From contig PMLN01000358.1 in NCBI GenBank assembly GCA_003158885.1, forward strand, positions 1-12,474: a stretch of 12,474 bases of DNA, given 5' to 3'. Below, piece by piece: positions 5,998 through 12,474 of this stretch. Every line of letters starts with the position of its first letter. The first letter of the stretch is position 1. Made by a program: the position numbers and the translations under genes. The notes beneath the pieces are model-generated. The model made no database searches, was not told the origin of the DNA, and saw only the letters and a program-made list of their open reading frames with translations. This DNA comes from Anaerolineae bacterium. GTDB taxonomy: Bacteria > Chloroflexota > Anaerolineae > Anaerolineales > Villigracilaceae.

Positions 5998-8277
5998 ATG
6001 GCTAAAATTTCCCTGCGAAATTACAACCGCTTGATCGAGAACTTGATCGATAATGGTAAGCGCGATGAGGCTATCGCGCATTGCCGTCACATTCTCCAGA
6101 CCTTCTCCAAGTATGTTGAAGCCTATCGCCTGCTTGGCAAGGCTTTTCTGGAAGCCAAACGTTATGACGACGCGGTGGATATTTTCCAGCGTGTGTTGAT
6201 GTGCGTGCCGGATGATTTCGTATCCAATGTCGGCCTGAGCATTATTGCCGACGACCAGGGCAAACTGGATGAGGCCATCTGGCACATGGAGCGCGCCTTC
6301 GAGGTTCAGCCCTCGAACGCCGCCATCCAGGGCGAGCTTCAAAGGTTGTTTGGCCGCCGGGATGGGGTCGAGCCGCCCAAGATCCGTCTCACGCGCGGCG
6401 CGCTGGCGCATATGTATGTCCAGGGTGAACTATATGCCCAGGCGGTTTCTGAAATCCGTGCCGTTTTGGCAAATGATCCCCAGCGCATGGATATGCAGAT
6501 GCTCCTTGCCAGGGCCTATTTCCGTATGGGGCAAAAAACCGAGGCCACCGATTCGTGCACTCAGCTTCTAAAGCGCTATCCATATTGCCTGGATGCCAAT
6601 CGCATTTTGGTGGAAATATTGCCCGGCACCCAGCGCGCCGAGTCAACCCAGGTATATCGTCTGCGCGTGATCGAACTCGATCCCTATGCGGCTTTTGCCC
6701 AGGATTCTGTTTTTCGCTCCGATCAGGTCCCCGATGCGTCGGTCAGTGTGGAACAGTTTGAATATAAGAGCCAGCCCACTTCGGCGGCAGATACGGGTAC
6801 TGATTGGAAAAGCGATTTGGGAATTGGGCTGGCAACTGCCTCCGAAGTTGTTTCCTCTTCCTCTTCCTCATCGGAACCCGATTGGCTCAAGCAAGCTCTT
6901 TCCGCTCCGGCTCCGGCTTCTCAGGATCAGGATCAAATTCCCGATTTTCTCCGCCAGGCGGGTTGGGGCCAGTTGACCGGCCAGTTTCAGGAAGCCTCAT
7001 CTTCAGTTGCTGATGAAACCGAAGCCGCTCCTGCCGTTCAGGCCGATCTTCCTGATTGGATTAAGGCCATGGCTCCCGCGGCCGGGCAAGTTCCACCTGC
7101 GCCGCCTCCGAGCGCTTCGGTTACGCCCCTTATGGATATTCCTGATTGGATGCAAAGTTTGGAGCAGGAAGGACCTGCCGCTTCCATTCCTCAACCTCCG
7201 CCTGCGCCCTCCGCCTCTCCGGTTTCTCCAACTCAGGCTCCTCCTCCCGCGCCGGCCTCCAACGACCCGTTGGGTGGCCTCGGTAAGAGTACCCAGGAAC
7301 AGGATGATGCCATGGCTTGGCTCGAAAGCCTCGCCGCCAAGCATGGCGCCAAAGCGGAAGAATTGGTGACCGATCCCAAGACCCGTACCGATGTAGCGCC
7401 CGATTGGGTGGATAAGGCCAAGGCCATGTCCGAACCTGCACCCGCCGCGCCTGCGCCCTCTGTGGAACAGGTCCCGGTCGCACCCGAAGATTTGACGGGT
7501 GTCTGGCTGCGTAATCTCGAATCTGAAGAAACGGATAAACTCGCGCCGGAGCAAGGTCAACCTGAAATTCCTGCCGAGGCCAAAACCTCGGACTGGTTGA
7601 GCGGACTTTCTGATCAGGATGTCTTTTCGCAAATTTCAAATGAACCCACCGAACCGGCCGCGCCGAAGGAAAGTCCCGCCGCCATTTCCCCTGTGGATTT
7701 ACCGGCTTGGCTCGCCAGTTTGGATCAGGAAGAATCGCCCGCGGCTCCCGCGGCCGCACCCACCGATGACTTGCCTGCCTGGCTGGCAGGTGGTGAAGCC
7801 GAACCTGCCGCCGCTGAGCCGACTCAACCCGAGGAGTGGCATCCTGCGGATATCGAACCGCCGGCCGCGCCATCTACTCAAGCGGAGGAATTGCCCGTTC
7901 ATGTGGAACCGCCCGCTCCTGTGAAAGCTCACACTCGCGAAATTAGCTTCGAGATTGAGCGGCCTCTGCCTGTCAGGCGGCCTTCGCAAAAACAGCCCCC
8001 CGTAAAACCGGCCCCTAAGCTCGAGTCCGCCGGCTTGCTTGAGGCTGCCCAGTTGGAGATGGGACATGGTAACATCGGCGCCGCGATTGATATTTACACC
8101 AGGCTCATTCGCAAGGGTAAGGCGCTCGAAGAGATTATCCGCGACCTGCGTGATGCTCTTTATCGTTATCCTGTGGAGGTCCCGCTCTGGCAGGCGCTCG
8201 GTGATGCTTACATGCGCTCCAACCGCTTGCAGGAGGCGCTCGACGCCTACACCAAAGCTGAAGAATTATTAAGATAG
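5998..8277 (+). CDS. TPR protein with long Pro/Ala linker carrying repeated DW motifs
   Basis: The 759-residue product starts at ATG 5998 with GGAG 6 bases upstream. It has no signal peptide or membrane helix and should be cytoplasmic. Residues 1-230 are tetratricopeptide repeats, for example EAYRLLGKAFLEAKRYDDAV (41-60) and the unit at 74-107. Residues 260-670 form a Pro/Ala/Glu-rich, probably disordered linker that carries about eleven short motifs of the form (L/I)P(D/A)W(L/I/M)xxL, with the aromatic residue at 296, 317 (Phe), 354, 384, 441, 470, 503, 533, 571, 595 and 614. Residues 680-758 return to two TPR-like hairpins. TPR domains bind partner proteins, so a scaffold role is likely; the partner of the DW motifs is unknown. 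No neighbour suggests a pathway. The linker also generates long false ORFs on both strands because of its GC-rich repeats. Confidence 0.88.
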   Translation: MAKISLRNYNRLIENLIDNGKRDEAIAHCRHILQTFSKYVEAYRLLGKAFLEAKRYDDAVDIFQRVLMCVPDDFVSNVGLSIIADDQGKLDEAIWHMERAFEVQPSNAAIQGELQRLFGRRDGVEPPKIRLTRGALAHMYVQGELYAQAVSEIRAVLANDPQRMDMQMLLARAYFRMGQKTEATDSCTQLLKRYPYCLDANRILVEILPGTQRAESTQVYRLRVIELDPYAAFAQDSVFRSDQVPDASVSVEQFEYKSQPTSAADTGTDWKSDLGIGLATASEVVSSSSSSSEPDWLKQALSAPAPASQDQDQIPDFLRQAGWGQLTGQFQEASSSVADETEAAPAVQADLPDWIKAMAPAAGQVPPAPPPSASVTPLMDIPDWMQSLEQEGPAASIPQPPPAPSASPVSPTQAPPPAPASNDPLGGLGKSTQEQDDAMAWLESLAAKHGAKAEELVTDPKTRTDVAPDWVDKAKAMSEPAPAAPAPSVEQVPVAPEDLTGVWLRNLESEETDKLAPEQGQPEIPAEAKTSDWLSGLSDQDVFSQISNEPTEPAAPKESPAAISPVDLPAWLASLDQEESPAAPAAAPTDDLPAWLAGGEAEPAAAEPTQPEEWHPADIEPPAAPSTQAEELPVHVEPPAPVKAHTREISFEIERPLPVRRPSQKQPPVKPAPKLESAGLLEAAQLEMGHGNIGAAIDIYTRLIRKGKALEEIIRDLRDALYRYPVEVPLWQALGDAYMRSNRLQEALDAYTKAEELLR

Positions 8278-8290
8278 TTACTGTTTAATA

Positions 8291-8387
8291 TGTCGTTGCG
8301 AGGTCGCGAAGCACGCCGGAGGCGATGTCTTTCCCGAAGCAATCTCCTCTTTTGATCCATGAGGCTGCTTCCTTTCCTCGTAATGGT
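8291..8387. repeat. REP-like imperfect hairpin repeat
   Basis: The arms GTTGCGAGG (8295-8303) and CCTCGTAAT (8376-8384) pair with two G-T wobbles, and GAAGCA (8308-8313) pairs with TGCTTC (8366-8371). Bases 8300-8326 match 4-30 of the window with one mismatch, so it is a dispersed family. Elements of the GCGAGG...GAAGCAATCTC type are common between genes of many environmental bacteria. It begins 13 bases after the TPR gene stop and may protect or end that transcript. Confidence 0.65.
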
Positions 8388-8399
8388 ATGTAAAAACGG

Positions 8400-8597
8400 A
8401 TGTTACGCACCTTTTCAAGGTTTTAGTAAAGAACTTTCTAATTTACGATTCTCTACCGTACATTTCGGAAATTGGACGCGGACGAGCGCGGATTCACGCG
8501 GAAAAACCAATTAAAAATCCGCGTTTTCAGCGTTCATCTGCGTCCCAAAATGGTTTTGTACGGTAGCAAAATTTACGAAAGCCTTCGGGACGTTTTG
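8400..8597. repeat. Hairpin repeat, copy 2 (interrupted by an insertion)
   Basis: Both ends match copy 1 exactly: ATGTTACGCACC at 8400-8411 and CCTTCGGGACGTTTTG at 8582-8597. The middle is split by the palindromic element at 8449-8569. Removing that element and one copy of the flanking 9-base repeat leaves 68 bases, against 69 in copy 1. The left half has diverged (CAAGG in place of CGAAGG), so its own hairpin is weaker. Confidence 0.7.
8449..8569. mobile_element. Palindromic non-autonomous insertion (MITE-like) with 9-base direct repeats
   Basis: The 121-base insert has perfect 10-base inverted ends CTACCGTACA (8453-8462) and TGTACGGTAG (8557-8566), and is palindromic inside as well: GGACGC (8474-8479) with GCGTCC (8540-8545), and CGCGGATT (8487-8494) with AATCCGCG (8516-8523). 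It is flanked by AATTTACGA at 8440-8448 and 8570-8578, a likely target-site duplication. It has no ORF, so movement would need an outside transposase. The GCGGATTCACGCGG and CGTTCATCTGCGTCC wording resembles palindromic repeats seen in other environmental genomes. Confidence 0.6.
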
Positions 8598-8638
8598 TGT
8601 AAGGTAAGTTAATAAATAACACTCTCTGGAGGAAATCA

Positions 8639-9091
8639 GTGGAACAAACGCTCGTGCTTGTAAAACCGGATGGAGTTCAGCGCGGCTTGATCGGCGAGGT
8701 CATATCCCGCCTCGAACGCCGCGGACTTCGACTAGTCGCTGCGAAATTTATGAACGTGGACAAAGGACTGGCTGAGACCCATTATGCCATTCATAAGGGC
8801 AAGCCCTTTTATGAGGGTTTGATCTCCTACATAACTTCCGCACCGGTCATGGCCATGGTGTGGGAAGGTCCCAACGCCGTCGCCGCCGTCCGCCAGACCA
8901 TGGGCGCCACGCGCCCGACCGAGGCTGCACCCGGCACGCTCCGTCATGATTTCGCCCTCGAGGTCGGGCGCAACCTGACCCATGCCTCCGATGAACCCGC
9001 CAATGCGGAAAAGGAAGTGGCATTGTGGTTCAAGAAGGATGAATTAGTGGCTTGGAAGCGTGAAGTGGATCGATGGATTTTTGAAAAGTAA
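8639..9091 (+). CDS. ndk: Nucleoside diphosphate kinase
   Basis: The enzyme transfers the gamma-phosphate from ATP to other nucleoside diphosphates through a phosphohistidine and balances NTP and dNTP pools in the cytoplasm. The 150-residue product has the usual length. It starts with GTG at 8639, set by GGAGG at 8628-8632 with a 6-base spacer. Active-site residues are all present: K9 in VKPDGV, Y49, F57, R85, T91, R102, N112 and the catalytic H115. The active-site motif reads NLTHASD where most bacterial enzymes have N-x-x-H-G-S-D, and LRHDFALEVGRN (101-112) where R-G-D-F is usual; both are mild variants that keep the catalytic residues. Its upstream region is a stack of repeats from 8291 to 8597, and I see no clear promoter there. 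A strong palindrome follows the stop by 5 bases. Confidence 0.97.
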   Translation: MEQTLVLVKPDGVQRGLIGEVISRLERRGLRLVAAKFMNVDKGLAETHYAIHKGKPFYEGLISYITSAPVMAMVWEGPNAVAAVRQTMGATRPTEAAPGTLRHDFALEVGRNLTHASDEPANAEKEVALWFKKDELVAWKREVDRWIFEK

Positions 9092-9096
9092 ATAAA

Positions 9097-9126
9097 AACA
9101 TCCCGCCGAAATTTCGGCGGGATGTT
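9097..9126. terminator. Bidirectional rho-independent terminator
   Basis: A perfect 30-base palindrome with 15-base arms built around CATCCCGCCGAAA starts 5 bases after the ndk stop. Read on the plus strand it is followed by CGTTT, a weak T run. Read on the minus strand it is followed by TTTTTATTT, a strong one, so it also serves the converging transporter transcript from the right. Confidence 0.85.
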
Positions 9127-9145
9127 CGTTTAAGTCAAGGTTTTA

Positions 9146-9355
9146 TTATTGTTGTGATACGGCCGCATACACATTGCCGCTCGGATCTGCGCAGACCTTA
9201 AATGGGGTGGTTCTGATGCTAACCCATTGGTTTTGTTGACTCTGGTCTGGCAGGGCATAGGGTGTGTAATCTGACATTGTCAAAGTAGTAACGACTTCAG
9301 TCGTTTGTATTAGGTGGAACCCTCGGCTGAATAATCTTCCTTTTTCGCGCCTTTT
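9146..9355 (-). pseudogene. Coding-like tail in frame after the transporter stop
   Basis: Directly after the TAG of the transporter at 9356 the same minus-strand frame stays open for about 69 codons to a double stop at 9143-9148. The last 43 codons, from an ATG at 9275-9277, read like real protein: MSDYTPYALPDQSQQNQW, then a stretch ending KVCADPSGNVYAAVSQQ. There is no Shine-Dalgarno sequence before the ATG. The Ser/Gln/Thr-rich, DPSGNVY-type ending is more like the tail of a surface or beta-propeller protein than of an MFS transporter. It is most likely the remnant of another gene; a small expressed ORF is possible. I see nothing else in this gap. Confidence 0.4.
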
Positions 9356-10678
9356 CTATCTCACCTTCCTTATATTTCTAACCAGCACGGTTCCCAGGAT
9401 GAAATACACGACTGCCAGCAGGAAGATTGCCGTATAACCCAAATGCGGCATCCCTGTCTGGGCGCCCACGCGTTGGAAATTATCGAGCATGAAGCCCGCG
9501 ATCGGTGTCGCGATCACCTGCGGCATGGTCATGGCCACGTGCCATACCCCCATGTCTTTTGCGTAATCATCTTGCGAAGGCAGCACATCGCTTGCCAGCG
9601 CCCAGTCCACCGATTGGTAGGCTCCGTACCCGAGACCGAAGACCAGGCCGAGTCCCACCACTAGATAGAAGGGTGCGAAAATAATCAGCACGATCGGCAC
9701 GATGGCTTGCAATGCGCTGGAGATATAGACCATGAACTTGCGTCCGAATCTATCGGATAAGATTCCGGCGGCCAGCGAACTGATGATCGCTCCCAGCAAA
9801 AGTCCCAGGAAGAAGAACGAGACCGCCGACTCGGCGTTTTCCGCCACTTTCACCCCAAAGAGCGTGAAATCCTTGACCACATCCTGCATGAAATACTGCA
9901 TGAACTCTTGAATGGTGAAGGTTCCCATCACCATCAGGAAGCGTGTTAAGAACACCCAGAGGAAATCGTGATCGAGCAATGGCGTATAAATGCCCCGTAG
10001 GAATTCGCCCCAGTGGAAGGGTGGCAGCTTGCTCTTGTCCACCTCCGGCTCCTTGATGAAGATCACGGTCCCCAGCATTCCGAAGAGCAGCGCCGCGCCG
10101 ACGAAATAGTAAATGGCGGTCAGGTCGGTCACGCCGTTATGCGTGAAGAGCAGGGCGCTCAACGCGCCCACGAAATTGCCCAGCATGCTCATCAGGCCGT
10201 ACCAGCCGGATGCGCTTCCGCGTTGTTCGACCGGCACGATATCGGGGATCAGCGCCGAGAACGGCGCGGTCGCCACATTATTCCAGAACTCGACCCACAT
10301 GAATGCCACGATGAACAGCGGCAGCGAGGAGATATCGTTCGCGCGTGGGAAGTAGATCAGGCCGAAGATGCCGATCACGTTCATCACGGTGCCGAGCACG
10401 ATCCACGGACGGCGGCGTCCCCAGTGACTTGTGATGCGGTCGCTCAATGCTCCGAAGAACGGCGCCACCACCATCGAAACGAACGCGCCGACCAACAGCA
10501 CGGTTCCCAGGGTTTGACCCTTGACGGCGTCGCCTCCGATCAGGAACGCCTGCTTCGGCAGTGTGATCAGCAGGATGGCCGCCCAGTGTGCATTGGTGCC
10601 GAACCAGTACAGCGAGAGCATGGCCTGTTTGAAATGACTCATACGAGGTCGGGTTGTGGATGATGCATTCGCGTTCAT
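9356..10678 (-). CDS. MFS transporter, GPH/SLC45-like (distal paralogue)
   Basis: A 440-residue inner-membrane transporter with about 12 helices. The start ATG (10676-10678) has GAGGAG 6 bases upstream. The loop after helix 2 reads GALSDRITSHWGRRRPW (76-92), where the GRRRPW form of MFS motif A is typical of GPH and SLC45 sugar-cation symporters. The second-half counterpart is GILSDRFGRK (305-314). Other marked segments are ALIPDIVPVEQRGSASGW (142-159) and SVDWALASDVLPSQDDYAKD (356-375), a charged loop shared with the next gene. It is a tandem paralogue of the transporter starting at 12142 and lies 150 bases downstream of it in the same direction, so the two may be co-transcribed. The substrate cannot be told from sequence; no glycosidase or sugar gene is adjacent. 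Confidence 0.9.
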   Translation of the reverse strand: MNANASSTTRPRMSHFKQAMLSLYWFGTNAHWAAILLITLPKQAFLIGGDAVKGQTLGTVLLVGAFVSMVVAPFFGALSDRITSHWGRRRPWIVLGTVMNVIGIFGLIYFPRANDISSLPLFIVAFMWVEFWNNVATAPFSALIPDIVPVEQRGSASGWYGLMSMLGNFVGALSALLFTHNGVTDLTAIYYFVGAALLFGMLGTVIFIKEPEVDKSKLPPFHWGEFLRGIYTPLLDHDFLWVFLTRFLMVMGTFTIQEFMQYFMQDVVKDFTLFGVKVAENAESAVSFFFLGLLLGAIISSLAAGILSDRFGRKFMVYISSALQAIVPIVLIIFAPFYLVVGLGLVFGLGYGAYQSVDWALASDVLPSQDDYAKDMGVWHVAMTMPQVIATPIAGFMLDNFQRVGAQTGMPHLGYTAIFLLAVVYFILGTVLVRNIRKVR

Positions 10679-10724
10679 GCGGTTCTCCTCGTTGACACGA
10701 TTTTCACAGAGTACTGCGTATTTA

Positions 10725-10776
10725 TCTAAACCAGAACCACTGATTTTGCCCTGTTTTTTGCGTAATCCAGTTTAGA
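10725..10776. promoter_or_regulatory. Short inverted repeat between the two transporter genes
   Basis: TCTAAAC (10725-10731) and GTTTAGA (10770-10776) are perfect 7-base inverted repeats 38 bases apart in the 150-base gap between the transporters. They could be an operator or an attenuating stem before the distal gene; a 7-base match at this distance can also occur by chance. No clear promoter is visible in the gap. Confidence 0.2.
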
Positions 10777-10828
10777 GATTTATGCAATGAGCAGTAGAAT
10801 GGTTTGCCTGGCTGAAACGCCCTGAGTT

Positions 10829-12142
10829 TTATCGCACGCCTTTGATCCTTGCCACAAAGACGGTGCCCAGCACAAAGAATACAAAAGCCATCAGGAAGAT
10901 CACGGTATAACCCAGGTTTGGCATGTTATTTGCCGCGCCGATGCGTTGGAAGTTGTCGAGTAAGATTCCTGCAATGGAGCCGGCCACAATTTGAGGCAGC
11001 ACGTCCGCCACATGCCATATCCCCATATCTTTGGCGTAATCGTCAACCGACGGCAGCACATCCGAGACCAATGCCCAGTCCACGCTCGTATACGCTCCGT
11101 AACCGAGGCCGAAGACGATCCCCATCAATACCGCCAGTGTGAACGAGTGGGAGAATATGAAAACAAAACATACGATCCCCATTAATGCGCCCGCTAAATA
11201 AACCATTTTCTTGCGTCCGTACTTGTCGGAAAGTACGCCCGCGATCAGCGTGGTAATCACTGCCCCGACCAACAAGGCCGGGATGAAGAAGGACACCGCC
11301 GCTTCCGCTGTATCCGCCACTTTGCCGAAGCCGGCCAGGATGAACGGCGCTCCGATCACATCGCCCATGTAGTATTGGATGAATTCCTGCACGATCGAGA
11401 TCCCCATCATCACTAACAGGCGTGTCATTAATACCCATGTGAAATCCGAGTGTTGGAACGGCTCGAGCAGGCCGCGCATGAATTCGCCCAGCTTGAAGGG
11501 CGGTATTTCGTGCGGTACATCTATTTCATTGACACCGAACCAGGTGACGACCGCGCCCAGGATCAGGACTCCGATCATGATGAAATAAATGCTTGCGATC
11601 CCCAATGGCGCGATCAGGAAGCCCATCACGCCCCCCGCAAAATTTCCCAGCAGGGTCATCAGCCCCATCCAGCCGGAGGCGGAGCCGCGTTGCTCGGTCG
11701 GCACCAGGTCGGGGATCAAAGCCGTATACGGCCCAGTCGCGATATTATTGAATAATTGCACGACTAAAAAGGTGACCGTCCACAAAAAGACGGATTCTGG
11801 ATGGCCGGGCTGGATCAGGGTTGCCATCCCCACCAGGCCGATCACGTTCCCGACCGTCCCGATCACGACCCACAGTTTGCGTCTCCCGCCCGGCAGTCGG
11901 ATTCGGTCCGAGAGTGCGCCGAAGACCGGCGCTGCCAGCAGTGAAATAAAGGCCCCGATCGCCAGCACGATTCCCAGGTCGGTGCCTTTGGTTGTATTGC
12001 CGACTGCGGCTTTGACCTGGTACGGCATGGTGATGAGCAGCGTAGCCGCCCACATCATGTTGGTGGAGAACCAAAAGAAACTTAACAGGATTTGTCGAAA
12101 GGTCGAAATCGGTGGGCGAACGAACGTTTTGTCTTCTGCCAT
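10829..12142 (-). CDS. MFS transporter, GPH/SLC45-like (proximal paralogue)
   Basis: A 437-residue, about 12-helix inner-membrane transporter. Its ATG (12140-12142) has GGGAG 6 bases upstream and a TATAAT box 33 bases upstream. Motif A reads GALSDRIRLPGGRRKLW (75-91) and its second-half repeat GVLSDKYGRK (302-311). It is homologous to the next gene along its whole length: in the loop at 345-379, 31 of 35 residues are identical to 348-382 of the distal paralogue, and ALIPDLVPTEQRGSASGW (141-158) is nearly the same. The N-terminal helices and the linker between the two halves differ more (NEIDVPHEIPPFK here), suggesting divergence of substrate. Family assignment beyond MFS rests on the loop motifs and is less certain here, because the arginine-rich motif ends KLW rather than RPW. 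Confidence 0.9.
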   Translation of the reverse strand: MAEDKTFVRPPISTFRQILLSFFWFSTNMMWAATLLITMPYQVKAAVGNTTKGTDLGIVLAIGAFISLLAAPVFGALSDRIRLPGGRRKLWVVIGTVGNVIGLVGMATLIQPGHPESVFLWTVTFLVVQLFNNIATGPYTALIPDLVPTEQRGSASGWMGLMTLLGNFAGGVMGFLIAPLGIASIYFIMIGVLILGAVVTWFGVNEIDVPHEIPPFKLGEFMRGLLEPFQHSDFTWVLMTRLLVMMGISIVQEFIQYYMGDVIGAPFILAGFGKVADTAEAAVSFFIPALLVGAVITTLIAGVLSDKYGRKKMVYLAGALMGIVCFVFIFSHSFTLAVLMGIVFGLGYGAYTSVDWALVSDVLPSVDDYAKDMGIWHVADVLPQIVAGSIAGILLDNFQRIGAANNMPNLGYTVIFLMAFVFFVLGTVFVARIKGVR

Positions 12143-12174
12143 GCCGGGCTCCCTGTGATTTTTTGGAATGCGCT

Positions 12175-12180
12175 ATTATA
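12175..12180 (-). promoter_or_regulatory. Consensus -10 box for the transporter pair
   Basis: A perfect TATAAT on the minus strand lies 33 bases before the ATG at 12142, giving a leader of about 25 bases. The -35 region 17 bases further up (TGGCGG) is poor, so an activator or an alternative spacing may be involved. Confidence 0.5.
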
Positions 12181-12281
12181 ACCTTGGCAATGATAACCCG
12201 CCATATGTTTGAAAGGTTCCGCTGTGGTCATCTCAAAGCTCATGATCCTTTCCCTCTTCCCCATTTCCTGTTCTCCATCTT

Positions 12282-12462
12282 CCATGATCCATTTCCCAGC
12301 ATTTACCATTTACCATTCACCAATTACCATTCACTATTCGCTATTTCCCGACTCCCGATTCTCGAGTATCGAGTATCCCTTCATCCCTCGCCATCCTCCA
12401 TGACCTATGATCCATGATCCATTTACCAGCATTCACCATTCACCAATTACCAATGGCATTGG
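12282..12462. repeat. Degenerate heptanucleotide tract C, with inner slips
   Basis: Units at 12306-12333 are in phase (CCATTTA, CCATTCA, CCAATTA, CCATTCA) and continue through CTATTCG, CTATTTC, CCGACTC and CCGATTC to a perfect pair TCGAGTA TCGAGTA (12362-12375). A second run follows from 12397 (TCCATGA, CCTATGA, TCCATGA). The phase breaks at CCAGCATTTA (12296-12305), and a similar CCAGCATTCA recurs at 12426-12435. The run ends in a small palindrome CCAATGGCATTGG (12450-12462) near the window edge. No gene is visible from 12181 to 12474. Confidence 0.8.
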
Positions 12463-12474
12463 TGCATGAAAGAT

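Noticed and set aside
7003..7873. Arg-rich ORFs of 209 and 247 residues on the minus strand
   Set aside because: They are antisense shadows of the Pro/Ala-rich linker of the TPR protein; low-complexity Arg/Gly/Pro content.
10013..10663. 216-residue His/Gln-rich ORF on the plus strand
   Set aside because: Antisense shadow of the distal transporter; composition typical of reversed membrane-protein codons.

Overview
The window looks like chromosomal DNA from an uncultured bacterium, most plausibly a member of the Chloroflexota, class Anaerolineae. That placement is inference from style: a TPR protein with a long Pro/Ala linker studded with DW motifs, short gene clusters separated by dispersed palindromic repeats, and CCATTTA-type heptamer tracts between genes. 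No rRNA, tRNA or other taxonomic marker is present.

Left part (1-4300, lower GC, minus strand). A polytopic membrane protein of GT-C-like appearance (57-1895) follows a decayed coding fragment (1905-2109). Next come two consecutive minus-strand reading frames, 2939-4096 and 2243-2893. They lie in the same frame, separated only by one TAA and 15 sense codons, and read best as one roughly 617-codon protein (soluble domain, helical stalk, two C-terminal membrane helices, CorA-like layout) broken by a single nonsense codon. This is the oddest gene in the window.

Middle part (4300-9130, higher GC, plus strand). Three housekeeping-type genes lie in the same direction, each separated by repeats: pyrimidine-nucleoside phosphorylase (pdp, true start 4459), a 759-residue TPR/DW-motif protein (5998-8277) and nucleoside diphosphate kinase (ndk, GTG start 8639). 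Pdp and Ndk both act in nucleotide salvage and balance, but the repeats between them and the separate promoter signals argue against one operon. A perfect 30-base palindrome after ndk is a likely bidirectional terminator.

Right part (9130-12474, minus strand). Two tandem paralogous 12-helix MFS transporters with GPH/SLC45-like loop motifs (9356-10678 and 10829-12142) are probably transcribed from a TATAAT-type promoter at about 12175. A short in-frame coding-like tail follows the stop of the distal one.

Four repeat classes occupy the gaps: (i) degenerate heptanucleotide tracts at 4303-4400, 5874-5943 and 12282-12462; (ii) a 69-base hairpin repeat at 5758-5826 and 8400-8597; (iii) a roughly 120-base palindromic element inserted into the second copy of (ii) with an apparent 9-base target duplication, the copy at 5758 serving as the empty site; (iv) a REP-like GCGAGG...GAAGC element at 8291-8387 and at the left edge. 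I see no CRISPR array, transposase, integrase, tRNA or defence operon.
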